DNA from: an uncultured Gammaproteobacteria bacterium
Lineage (GTDB): Bacteria; Pseudomonadota; Gammaproteobacteria; Chromatiales; Chromatiaceae
NCBI GenBank assembly: GCA_937926265.1
Contig: CALAZS010000122.1
Span: 1-44,021, forward strand
DNA: 44,021 nucleotides
Direction: 5' to 3'
The notes beneath the pieces are model-generated. The model searched no databases and was not told the DNA's origin. It was given only the letters and a program-made list of their open reading frames with translations. A program made the translations under genes and the position numbers. Shown one piece after another: positions 24,900-32,324 of the stretch (the first letter of the stretch is position 1; each line of letters starts with the position of its first letter).

Positions 24900-24921
24900 A
24901 CCGCCGAAAGGCGGTTTTTTT
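24900..24921 (+). terminator. Intrinsic terminator just upstream of pssA
   Basis: ACCGCC (900-905), GAAA tetraloop, GGCGGT then a run of seven T. It ends 29 bases before the pssA start, too far downstream to be needed for ilvC, which has its own terminator. It may end a small RNA encoded at 24811-24921. Confidence 0.8.
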
Positions 24922-24949
24922 ATCCCAGTATGCTACATTTTCAGTCACT

Positions 24950-25780
24950 ATGAACATGCATAAAACCAAACGTTCCAGGGGCATTTACCTGCTGCCAAAC
25001 CTGTTTACTACAGCAGCATTATTCAGTGGTTTTTTTGCCATACTGGCATCCATCAATGGTAACTATGAACAGGCTGCCATGGCAATTTTCATGGCAATGA
25101 TACTGGATGGGCTCGATGGCAGAGTGGCAAGACTGACCAATACCCAATCAGCTTTTGGTGCTGAGTATGATTCGCTGGCTGATGTCATTTCCTTTGGCCT
25201 GGCTCCCTCGATTGTTTTGTATCAGTGGGCATTGACCGATATGGGCAAGGTTGGCTGGTTGGCAGCATTTGTTTATGCCGCAGGTACTGCGCTCAGGCTG
25301 GCCCGTTTTAACACCCAGATTGGCATAGCCGATAAGCGCTATTTTCAGGGGCTGCCCAGCCCAGCAGGTGCTGCAATTATGGCCGGTGCATTATGGGTCA
25401 GCGTAGATAATGGCATTGAAGGCAAGGATGTTTCCTACCTGGTGGCATTTATCTCAATTTCCGTGGGGCTGCTTATGGTCAGTAATGTCCGTTACCACAG
25501 TTTCAAGGACGTTGATTTCAAGGGCAAGGTACCTTTTTTCGTCATGGTTATCGTTATGCTGGCATTTGCGGTGGTCTTGTCTCAGCCCCCGCTGGTGTTG
25601 TTCCTGGTGTTTTTGGCTTACGCAATTTCCGGCCCGGTTGTAACGCTGACAAAATTAAAGCAGCATCGCCAGGTGCGAAATGCGGGTACCGAATCAGTTG
25701 ATTCTGAACCAGACCCTACCTCGAGCCCTGACCTAGATACCAACAATTCGGATCAATCTTCAAAAAAGGACCATGAATGA
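24950..25780 (+). CDS. pssA: CDP-diacylglycerol-serine O-phosphatidyltransferase
   Basis: Inner-membrane enzyme that makes phosphatidylserine from CDP-diacylglycerol and serine, precursor of phosphatidylethanolamine. The 276-residue product has the CDP-alcohol phosphotransferase signature with all aspartates: D53-G-x-D56-G-x-x-A-R61 ... G70 ... D74 ... D78 (DGLDGRVARLTNTQSAFG, then AEYDSLAD). About six to eight hydrophobic helices are apparent, and the C-terminal 40 residues are a hydrophilic acidic tail (SVDSEPDPTSSPDLDTNNSD). This is the type II (B. subtilis-like) integral membrane enzyme, not the E. coli-type PssA. The order ilvC-pssA-leuA is seen in several proteobacteria. Confidence 0.95.
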   Translation: MNMHKTKRSRGIYLLPNLFTTAALFSGFFAILASINGNYEQAAMAIFMAMILDGLDGRVARLTNTQSAFGAEYDSLADVISFGLAPSIVLYQWALTDMGKVGWLAAFVYAAGTALRLARFNTQIGIADKRYFQGLPSPAGAAIMAGALWVSVDNGIEGKDVSYLVAFISISVGLLMVSNVRYHSFKDVDFKGKVPFFVMVIVMLAFAVVLSQPPLVLFLVFLAYAISGPVVTLTKLKQHRQVRNAGTESVDSEPDPTSSPDLDTNNSDQSSKKDHE

Positions 25781-25799
25781 CAATTTGGGTGAATAATAT

Positions 25800-25829
25800 T
25801 TGAGTTGGGCCACTTTTTTGCGCTATATT
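25800..25829 (+). promoter_or_regulatory. Candidate leuA promoter
   Basis: TTGAGT (800-805) and TATATT (824-829, 5/6 to consensus) with an 18-base spacer. A start point 7 bases on would fall right at the leader-peptide ATG at 25837, so the leader could be translated from a nearly leaderless transcript. Confidence 0.5.
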
Positions 25830-25836
25830 CCTATTC

Positions 25837-25959
25837 ATGGTTACGGACACATTCAAATTTCACTTCAATGAAACTGCGCATTCCGGTGCGGTATCATTCC
25901 TGCCTGTCCGTTTCTTTCTGTCGCTACTGCACCTGCTCCTGCCCTTTTCGGGCAAATGA
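25837..25959 (+). CDS. Leucine-rich leader peptide of leuA (candidate attenuator)
   Basis: A 40-codon ORF ends with FFLSLLHLLLPFSGK: six Leu codons in eight (CTG, CTA, CTG, CTG, CTC, CTG among Ser and His) close to the stop, 92 bases before the leuA start. This is what a leucine-responsive translation-coupled attenuator needs: ribosomes would stall here when Leu-tRNA is short. A TGCCC-TTTT-CGGGCA hairpin overlaps the last codons, and alternative pairing with CCCG at about 25966-25970 is possible. A textbook U-tract terminator is not visible before leuA, so the mechanism is uncertain. No good ribosome binding site precedes the ATG. Confidence 0.6.
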   Translation: MVTDTFKFHFNETAHSGAVSFLPVRFFLSLLHLLLPFSGK

Positions 25960-26051
25960 TCATATTCCCGGCGGGGTAGACAACGCAGCACAATAAAACC
26001 AAAACATATTTTAAATATCAGTAGATTATGCTGGTACTTACGGAGACAGAA

Positions 26052-27611
26052 ATGAGTACTTCATTACAACAGGATAAATTAATAATTTTTGACACCACCT
26101 TGCGTGATGGTGAACAAAGCCCCGGTGCATCAATGACCAGGGAAGAAAAAGTTCGCATTGCCAAGGCTCTTGAAAAAATGCGTGTTGACGTCATCGAAGC
26201 CGGTTTTCCCATCGCCAGTGTGGGCGACTTTGAAGCGGTGCAGGCAGTTGCCAGAACCGTTAAGGATTCCACAATTTGTGGTTTGGCCAGGGCTTTGGAT
26301 AGAGATATTGATCGTGCCGGTGAAGCTTTGAAAGAGGCGAACTCGTCAAGAATCCATACCTTTATTGCAACATCACCGATTCATATGCAGCACAAATTGC
26401 GCATGTCTCCGGACGAAGTGCTGGAGCAGGCTGTGCATGCGGTCAAGCGGGCCAGGCAGTTTACAGATAATGTAGAGTTTTCAGCAGAAGATGCCGGTCG
26501 TTCTGAAATAGATTTTCTTTGCCGTATTTTCGAAGCCGTCATTGAGGCCGGTGCGACAACATTGAATGTGCCCGATACAGTGGGTTACAACCTGCCTCAG
26601 CAGTTTGGCACAACCATTGAGCAATTGCGTGAACGCATGCCAAATGCCGACAAGGCGGTTTTTTCAGTTCATTGCCACAATGACCTTGGCCTGGCGGTAG
26701 CCAATTCATTGTCTGCCGTTCAAAACGGTGCCCGCCAGGTTGAATGTACGATCAATGGACTCGGTGAACGAGCCGGTAATGCCTCACTGGAAGAGATTGT
26801 CATGGCTGTTCGTACACGCAGGGATATCTTTGAGTGCGATACAGATATTGATACCACCCAGATTGTGACCTGTTCCAAGTTGGTTTCAAACATAACCGGT
26901 TTTCCGGTTCAGCCAAATAAGGCAATTGTTGGAGCCAATGCCTTTGCACATGAATCAGGCATTCACCAGGATGGAGTTTTGAAATCCCGCGAGACCTACG
27001 AAATCATGCGGGCCGAGGATGTCGGCTGGACTCAAAACCGTATGGTGTTAGGCAAACATTCCGGTCGAAATGCATTTAAAACCCGCCTGGAAGAACTTGG
27101 AATATCATTTGATTCAGAAGAAGAATTGAATGCAGCGTTTGCCCGGTTCAAGGATCTGGCGGACAAGAAACATGAAATTTTTGATGATGACTTACAGGCA
27201 CTTGTCACTGATTCAGGAACCGCGCTTGAAAATGAACATGTCAAACTGGTTTCTTTAAAAGTCTGCTCCGAAACCGGAGAAAAACCTCATGCCTTGATTG
27301 TGCTGACAGTTAATGGTGAAGAAGCAACAGGTGAGGCTAACGGAAGCGGACCCGTTGATGCGGCATTCAAAGCGATTGAGACGATTATTAACAGTGAAAC
27401 TGAACTGCAGCTGTACTCGGTAAATAACATTACCAGTGGTACAGACTCCCAGGGTGAGGTGACAGTCAGGCTGAAGAAAAATGACATGATTGTGAATGGG
27501 CAGGGGGCTGATACGGATATTGTTATTGCTTCGGCCAAGGCGTATTTGAATGCTTGGAATAAGCTGATTGAACCTGTTAAGCGCGCCCATCCTCAAGTCG
27601 GCGACGTTTAG
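26052..27611 (+). CDS. leuA: 2-isopropylmalate synthase
   Basis: Condenses acetyl-CoA with 2-oxoisovalerate, first committed step of leucine synthesis. I chose the ATG at 26052, which has ACGGAGACAG upstream; this gives 519 residues (523 in E. coli), whereas an ATG 24 bases earlier lacks a ribosome binding site. Visible: FDTTLRDGEQSPGASM (catalytic Arg-Asp and metal Asp), the HxH metal motif in FSVHCHNDLGLAVANS, GLGERAGNASLEEIVMA, and HESGIHQDGVLK. The C-terminal ~130 residues form the leucine-binding regulatory domain. It is preceded by the leader peptide and followed by repeats of families B and A. Confidence 0.97.
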   Translation: MSTSLQQDKLIIFDTTLRDGEQSPGASMTREEKVRIAKALEKMRVDVIEAGFPIASVGDFEAVQAVARTVKDSTICGLARALDRDIDRAGEALKEANSSRIHTFIATSPIHMQHKLRMSPDEVLEQAVHAVKRARQFTDNVEFSAEDAGRSEIDFLCRIFEAVIEAGATTLNVPDTVGYNLPQQFGTTIEQLRERMPNADKAVFSVHCHNDLGLAVANSLSAVQNGARQVECTINGLGERAGNASLEEIVMAVRTRRDIFECDTDIDTTQIVTCSKLVSNITGFPVQPNKAIVGANAFAHESGIHQDGVLKSRETYEIMRAEDVGWTQNRMVLGKHSGRNAFKTRLEELGISFDSEEELNAAFARFKDLADKKHEIFDDDLQALVTDSGTALENEHVKLVSLKVCSETGEKPHALIVLTVNGEEATGEANGSGPVDAAFKAIETIINSETELQLYSVNNITSGTDSQGEVTVRLKKNDMIVNGQGADTDIVIASAKAYLNAWNKLIEPVKRAHPQVGDV

Positions 27612-27631
27612 AAAGATTATTTACGCTATTA

Positions 27632-27703
27632 CTGCGTTAAATTTTGCTTCGAAATGCTCATTTATTAATTATAAACTGCGCTTTCTCACCAAAATTTGCC
27701 TTG
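27632..27703. repeat. Palindromic intergenic repeat, family B, copy 2
   Basis: CTGCGTTAAATTTTGCTTCG ... GCTCATTTAT-TAATT-ATAAACTGCGC ... CAAAATTTGCCTTG. AAATTTTG and CAAAATTT are perfect complements, with GAAA/TTTC and TTTAT/ATAAA further in. It starts 21 bases after the leuA stop and matches the copy after ilvH in ends and centre. Confidence 0.75.
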
Positions 27704-27766
27704 TCCTAGCGCAAATATCTCTTCCTAAATGGTCCAATCTGATATTGGACGATTTGATATTTTGTA

Positions 27767-27873
27767 TATGGAGCCTTGGGAGGAAGTTTTCAGGGCTTTC
27801 AAAAACAGGGAGGTTTTTGAAGAGCTACATGGATGTATTTATGCGCCCTTGAAAACTTCTGCCAGGCTCCATA
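27767..27873 (+). repeat. Structured dispersed repeat, family A, copy 2
   Basis: Outer arms TATGGAGCCT...GAAGTTTTCAGGG (27767-27795) and its complement (27846-27873). Inner 9-bp perfect hairpin TTCAAAAAC-AGGGAG-GTTTTTGAA (798-821), then GAGCTACATGGATGTATTTA (823-842). The leuA-to-glycosylase gap of 287 bases is otherwise empty apart from family B copy 2. Confidence 0.8.
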
Positions 27874-27898
27874 AATATTCATTTTCTTAAGTTGATAA

Positions 27899-28810
27899 AT
27901 GCAAGAACATATTCGTAAACAATATCTTAAGCTGATGGGCATTGAGCTCTATCAGCCCATGCAGGATATAAAGCATGGCATGCAGCAGGATATTGCCATT
28001 GCGGAACAATCAGCAACACCAGAACCAGAAATTGAGGCTGAAGAGCCCCTTTCGGAAAAAGTAACTGAAGCTGTTCGTGAATCAGTTCCCAAGCCTGTTT
28101 CAGAACCTGTTTCAGAACCTGTATCTGGCTCAGATGATGACCTTATGTCTTACATGTCGATGGATCAGACATTACCTGATCCTGAGACAGAAGATGACGA
28201 ACCTGAAATTGCAGCTCAATCTCCAGCGGCAGATGATCTTTCTGCTTTGAGCTGGGATGAACTTCAGCAGCATATCGCCAATTGTGAAAAATGCAGTTTA
28301 TGTCAGAGCCGGACACAAACGGTGTTCGGCGTTGGTAACCCGCAAGCTGATGTCATGGTTATCGGTGAGGCGCCGGGAGCAGAAGAGGACAGGCAGGGTG
28401 AACCTTTTGTCGGGGCAGCCGGTAAGCTTTTGGATAATATGCTAAAAGCGATCGGTCTGGATCGTCAGAAAGTTTTCATTGCCAACATTCTCAAGTGTCG
28501 GCCACCGGCAAACCGGAACCCTTCCAATGAAGAGGCAATGGCGTGTGAGGGATATTTGCTCAGGCAAATCGACCTGATTCAACCTAAACTGATATTATCG
28601 GTTGGTGGTGTTTCAGCCAAAAACCTGCTGAAAACCGAGGAGGCTGTGGGTCGTCTCAGGCAACAGCAACAAAAAATGGTTAAGCGTAATTTGCCGGTTC
28701 TGGTAACCTACCACCCGGCTTATTTATTGAGAAAACCCTCAGAAAAGGCAAAGAGCTGGGAAGATTTGAAAAAATTTAAACAGATGATGAAAGACCTGAT
28801 TCAAGCATGA
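27899..28810 (+). CDS. Family 4 uracil-DNA glycosylase with extended N-terminus
   Basis: Removes uracil from DNA; the type-4 enzymes carry a [4Fe-4S] cluster. In the 303-residue product the catalytic domain starts near 115. Cluster cysteines are visible: C132 and C135 (CEKCSLC), C200 (ILKCRPP) and C216 (MACEGYL). Motif 1 is GEAPGAEEDRQGEPFVGAAG (156-175) and motif 3 is YHPAYLLR (271-278). The first ~110 residues are an acidic, low-complexity extension with PVSEPVSEPVSG repeats, probably flexible. The KRRIH loop of UdgX is absent, so canonical family 4 is preferred. rimI overlaps its stop by 4 bases (ATGA), so the two are translationally coupled. Confidence 0.93.
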   Translation: MQEHIRKQYLKLMGIELYQPMQDIKHGMQQDIAIAEQSATPEPEIEAEEPLSEKVTEAVRESVPKPVSEPVSEPVSGSDDDLMSYMSMDQTLPDPETEDDEPEIAAQSPAADDLSALSWDELQQHIANCEKCSLCQSRTQTVFGVGNPQADVMVIGEAPGAEEDRQGEPFVGAAGKLLDNMLKAIGLDRQKVFIANILKCRPPANRNPSNEEAMACEGYLLRQIDLIQPKLILSVGGVSAKNLLKTEEAVGRLRQQQQKMVKRNLPVLVTYHPAYLLRKPSEKAKSWEDLKKFKQMMKDLIQA

Positions 28811-29271
28811 GTGCCATTTTAAAAAATCCGCTGCTAAGGCTTCGCACGATGGAAGACAGTGATCTTGATCGGGTCATGGTCATTGAAAACGAATGTTATC
28901 CTCATCCATGGACCCAGAATATTTTCAGTGATTGTCTCAGAGTGGGCTACTGTGCCTGGGTCATGGAGATTGATGAGGAAGTCATCGGTTATGGCATTAT
29001 GTCGATTGCCGCGGGTGAGTCTCATATTCTGAATATCTGTGTGCATCCTGATTTCCAGGGAAGGGGGCTAGGGCGAAAAATCCTTAAACGGTTCATTTCC
29101 CTGGCGCAGGATCACAATGTTGATACGATTTTTCTGGAAGTCAGAATCAGCAACAGGGTTGCGCAGATACTGTATACCTCAGAAGGCTTCAATGAAATCG
29201 GCCAGCGTCGTGGTTACTACCCTGGCGACAAGGGTCGAGAGGATGCGCTGGTGTTTGCCAGGGTTTTATAG
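28807..29271 (+). CDS. rimI: Ribosomal protein S18-alanine N-acetyltransferase
   Basis: GNAT enzyme that acetylates the N-terminal Ala of ribosomal protein S18 with acetyl-CoA. The 154-residue length fits (148 in E. coli). Visible: LDRVMVIENECYPHPWT (the RimI-typical start), HILNICVHPDFQGRGLGRKI (motif A, acetyl-CoA pyrophosphate loop), TIFLEVRISNRVAQILYTSE and GFNEIGQRRGYY with the end REDALVFARVL. It starts inside the last codons of the glycosylase gene (ATGA overlap). The order glycosylase-rimI-prfC hints at a shared transcript, although 68 bases separate rimI from prfC. Confidence 0.94.
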   Translation: MSAILKNPLLRLRTMEDSDLDRVMVIENECYPHPWTQNIFSDCLRVGYCAWVMEIDEEVIGYGIMSIAAGESHILNICVHPDFQGRGLGRKILKRFISLAQDHNVDTIFLEVRISNRVAQILYTSEGFNEIGQRRGYYPGDKGREDALVFARVL

Positions 29272-29339
29272 ACTTTGTCCCAAAAAACAATCCATTCTAA
29301 GTTATAATCCGTCAACTTTTTTTCACGCTTTAAGATTCA

Positions 29340-30920
29340 ATGTCCGATTTACTCAAAGAAATCGACCGTCGTCGTACCTTTGCCATTATTTCTCACCCGG
29401 ATGCGGGTAAAACCACACTGACCGAAAAACTGCTTTTGTTTGGAGGTGCGATCCAAATGGCCGGAACCGTCAAAGGTCGTAAAGCAGCACGTCATGCGAC
29501 TTCAGATTGGATGGAAATGGAAAAGCAGCGTGGTATCTCGGTTACCTCATCCGTGATGCAGTTTCTCTACAAGGACCGGATTGTTAACCTGCTTGATACA
29601 CCGGGTCACGAAGACTTTTCTGAAGACACTTATCGCACCATGACGGCAGTGGACTCGGCGCTGATGGTGATTGATGTTGCCAAAGGCGTGGAAGACCGCA
29701 CAATCAAGTTGATGGAAGTCTGTCGTATGCGTGATACGCCGATACTGACATTTATTAACAAGCTTGACCGTGAAGGCAAAGACCCGATAGAACTTCTGGA
29801 TGAAATTGAAGATATCCTGAAAATAAAATGTGCACCGGTTACCTGGCCTATCGGCATGGGTAAACGTTTAAAAGGCGTGTTCGACCTGCGTACTGAAACC
29901 ACACATATTTTCAGTGCAACCCACGGTGGTAAAATCATGGAGGGAGAGATTATTGAAGGCATTGATAATCCTCGCCTGGATGAAGTCATTGGAGACATGG
30001 CCGAGGAGTTGCGGGATGAGATCGAACTGGTGCGCGGAGCCAGCCATGAACTTGACCTTGAAGCTTACATGCGTGGTGAACTGACTCCGGTGTTTTTTGG
30101 CTCTGCCATCAACAACTTTGGTGTTTCCGAATTACTCGATGCCTTTGTTGATTATGCTCCGGCTCCTATTGCGCGAAAAACCCGTCAGCGTGTTGTTGAA
30201 GCAAACGAAGAGAAGTTCTCAGGTTTTGTTTTCAAGGTGCAGGCTAATATGGACCCGGCACATCGTGACAGGGTTGCCTTTTTGAGAGTTTGTTCCGGCA
30301 GTTATAAAGCCGGTATGAAAATGAAACAGGTACGAATCAACAAGAATGTGCAGATTTCAAATGCCATAACTTTTCAGGCTGATGCACGAAAGCATGTTGA
30401 GGAAGCTTTTTCCGGCGACATCATTGGTCTGCATAATCATGGCACTATTCAGATTGGTGATACCTTTACTGAAGGTGAAGAACTTCGATATGAGGGCATT
30501 CCATATTTTGCTCCCGAGTTGTTCCGTCGTGTTGTGCTTAAAGATCCACTGAAACTAAAACAGTTGCAGAAGGGTGTACTCCAGCTTTGTGAGGAAGGTG
30601 CGACCCAGGTATTTCGCCCTTTAAAAAACAATGACATGATTCTCGGTGCTGTTGGTATCCTGCAGTTTGAAGTCGCCGCTCACCGTCTTAAGGGTGAATA
30701 TAGTGTCGAGGCGATTGTTGAGCCTGTGCAGGTGAATACGGCGCGCTGGGTTTACTGTGACGATGACAAGGAAATGCAGCGGTTTCGTGACAAGGCTTAT
30801 GAGAACCTGGCTGAAGATGGTGATGGGCAGTTGGTTTATCTTGCGCCTACACGTGTCAATCTGAGTTTGGCGGAAGAGCGTTTTCCTGAGGTCCGCTTTG
30901 CCGCAACCAGGGAACTCTAA
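29340..30920 (+). CDS. prfC: Peptide chain release factor 3
   Basis: Translational GTPase that recycles RF1/RF2 from the ribosome after termination. The 526-residue product matches RF3 (529 in E. coli). Visible: G1 SHPDAGKTTLTEK (18-30), RGISVTSSVM (G2), DTPGHEDFSEDTYR (G3), NKLDREGKDP (G4), then the RF3-specific KVQANMDPAHRDRVAFLRV segment and a C-terminal domain with VGVLQFEV-like GAVGILQFEVAAHRLK. The 285 bases after its stop contain two copies of structured repeat family A in opposite orientation and no gene. Confidence 0.98.
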   Translation: MSDLLKEIDRRRTFAIISHPDAGKTTLTEKLLLFGGAIQMAGTVKGRKAARHATSDWMEMEKQRGISVTSSVMQFLYKDRIVNLLDTPGHEDFSEDTYRTMTAVDSALMVIDVAKGVEDRTIKLMEVCRMRDTPILTFINKLDREGKDPIELLDEIEDILKIKCAPVTWPIGMGKRLKGVFDLRTETTHIFSATHGGKIMEGEIIEGIDNPRLDEVIGDMAEELRDEIELVRGASHELDLEAYMRGELTPVFFGSAINNFGVSELLDAFVDYAPAPIARKTRQRVVEANEEKFSGFVFKVQANMDPAHRDRVAFLRVCSGSYKAGMKMKQVRINKNVQISNAITFQADARKHVEEAFSGDIIGLHNHGTIQIGDTFTEGEELRYEGIPYFAPELFRRVVLKDPLKLKQLQKGVLQLCEEGATQVFRPLKNNDMILGAVGILQFEVAAHRLKGEYSVEAIVEPVQVNTARWVYCDDDKEMQRFRDKAYENLAEDGDGQLVYLAPTRVNLSLAEERFPEVRFAATREL

Positions 30921-30960
30921 ATTTTCCTCTGGTGACTAATTGATGATTAGCAGTGTGCAG

Positions 30961-31071
30961 AGGCGTAACCGATAAATTTGTTTTTGAAAACGCTGTGAAT
31001 CCTTCCCTGGAAGCTTGACGACAGCATCCCTGCTGTCGACACTTCAAAAACAAACTCATCCGGTTTCGCCT
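30961..31071 (-). repeat. Structured dispersed repeat, family A, copy 4 (inverted)
   Basis: Outer arms 30961-30990 and 31043-31071 (AGGCGWAACCG ... TTTGTTTTTGAA). Inner 7-bp hairpin CGACAGC-ATCCCT-GCTGTCG at 31019-31038; read on the minus strand the loop is AGGGAT as in copies 1 and 2, followed by AGCTTCCAGGGA. It faces copy 3, 9 bases away. Confidence 0.75.
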
Positions 31072-31080
31072 TAATTCCAC

Positions 31081-31189
31081 ATATGAGTAAACGATAGAGC
31101 TTTTCAGGACTGTCCAAAACAGGATGTTTTGGTCAGAGCTTACAGGGACGTATTTACGCGTTCCTGAAAAGTTTTACGTTTACTTATAT
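31081..31189 (+). repeat. Structured dispersed repeat, family A, copy 3
   Basis: Outer arms ATATGAGTAAACG...CTTTTCAGGA (31081-31109) and the complement at 31162-31189. Inner 7-bp hairpin CCAAAAC-AGGAT-GTTTTGG (31114-31132), then GAGCTTACAGGGACGTATTT (31136-31155). The stems share no sequence with copy 4 although the plan is identical. Confidence 0.8.
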
Positions 31190-31205
31190 CGATTAACCTA
31201 AATAG

Positions 31206-31436
31206 ATGAATAAAGATATGGAAACAGAAAAAGTTAAACAATTGATTGAAGTCGGCCTGGAAGGATCGACAGCAGAAGTGACCGGAGATGGTCGTCACTT
31301 TGAAGCTGTTGTGACATACGCAGGCTTTGCAGGTAAAACCATTATTCAGCAACATCGCATGGTGATGGATACGGTAAAAGCTGAAGTAGAAAGCGAAGAA
31401 CTGCATGCACTTTCAATCAAAACCAAAGCAGGCTAA
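31206..31436 (+). CDS. ibaG: BolA-family protein, IbaG-like
   Basis: A 76-residue BolA-fold protein; such proteins pair with monothiol glutaredoxins to handle or sense [2Fe-2S] clusters. The pattern VEVTGDGRHFEAVVTYAGFA-like (residues about 23-41) followed by KTIIQQHRMVMDTVKAEV and LHALSIKTKA fits the IbaG/YrbA branch: the conserved GDGxHF and HALSIKT are visible, while the longer BolA tail is absent. The start may be M1 or M5; neither has a strong ribosome binding site. In E. coli ibaG sits in the mla-murA region; here it stands alone after prfC and is convergent with the ubiA-like gene. Confidence 0.85.
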   Translation: MNKDMETEKVKQLIEVGLEGSTAEVTGDGRHFEAVVTYAGFAGKTIIQQHRMVMDTVKAEVESEELHALSIKTKAG

Positions 31437-31444
31437 ATAAAGCT

Positions 31445-32314
31445 TTAATACAACAGCATAGGCCCGGCCAACAGGGCAGGGGCTGTTACGGCTGTCATGA
31501 CATTAAATGCCATGCGTTGCAGCAGGTTGTCTTCAGTTATCTGCTTAAGGTTGATGGCAATAGGTAAAGCAGCCACCAGGCTTAAAAATGGCAGTAAGCC
31601 GGATATATAACCGTAAAGAATGGTAATGATGGCGGCACTGCCCAGGATGCGATGCATATGAACGGTTTTCTCAAAGCCGTATTTGATTGCGAAGTGATTT
31701 CTGCCTACTGATTTATCAGCTTCAATGTCCGGGACCTGGTTAAGCAATAACAGGTTGTTCACAACAAAAAACGGTATCAGCGATGCGACAGCACTTAGTG
31801 TATTGATGCTACCGGTCAGAGCCAGGTGGGTTCCCATTACCATAATGGGGCCAAAAGCCAGCCCCGGGGTAACAAGGCAAATCCATGGCCAGCGGTTAAT
31901 CCATTTAGTGTAAATCAAAATAATTATCACACCGGTAAGTCCGAGCGCGATTAACCAATAGTTAATTTGCCAGGCCAGGTATAGACCTATGGCAATGGTG
32001 ATGGCTAAAAATAAAATCCCCAATGCCAGAACTCTGGAAGATAATTCCGGGTAGGCTGGCAAAGTGCCACTACCGCCGCTGAAGGGCGTTTTTCGGGTTT
32101 TTAAATCAAGCCCACTTTTGAAATCACTGTATTCATTGAGCAGATTAACACTTGCATGGGCACTGATTGCGGCAATGATAATTAATCCAATAACCAGGTA
32201 ATCAAGTTGAGCCCCACTGTAAACGGCTGTGCCGATCCCGGTTAGCAGGCAGGTTGGTGTTAACAGTAAAAATGCCGGTCGGGCAGAACCGAAAGCAAGG
32301 CTTAACTTTGACAC
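31445..32314 (-). CDS. UbiA-superfamily prenyltransferase
   Basis: A 289-residue integral membrane prenyltransferase with about eight or nine hydrophobic helices. Both Asp-rich Mg2+-diphosphate sites are visible: N60-E-Y-S-D64-F-K-S-G-L-D70 and N192-Q-V-P-D196-I-E-A-D200-K. These are closer to the MenA/1,4-dihydroxy-2-naphthoate group (NDYxDxxxGxD) than to UbiA proper, so a menaquinone-like or other prenylated quinone or lipid product is possible. The acceptor substrate cannot be decided from sequence, and no men genes are in the window. It starts 10 bases after the fumarase stop, so it looks like the last gene of the sucA-sucB-fumarase operon. Confidence 0.8.
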   Translation of the reverse strand: MSKLSLAFGSARPAFLLLTPTCLLTGIGTAVYSGAQLDYLVIGLIIIAAISAHASVNLLNEYSDFKSGLDLKTRKTPFSGGSGTLPAYPELSSRVLALGILFLAITIAIGLYLAWQINYWLIALGLTGVIIILIYTKWINRWPWICLVTPGLAFGPIMVMGTHLALTGSINTLSAVASLIPFFVVNNLLLLNQVPDIEADKSVGRNHFAIKYGFEKTVHMHRILGSAAIITILYGYISGLLPFLSLVAALPIAINLKQITEDNLLQRMAFNVMTAVTAPALLAGPMLLY

Positions 32315-32324
32315 ATGAAATGTC

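Noticed and set aside
27568..27852. 94-codon ORF after leuA
   Set aside because: It runs through repeat families B and A and overlaps the leuA end; the translation reflects the palindromes, not a protein.
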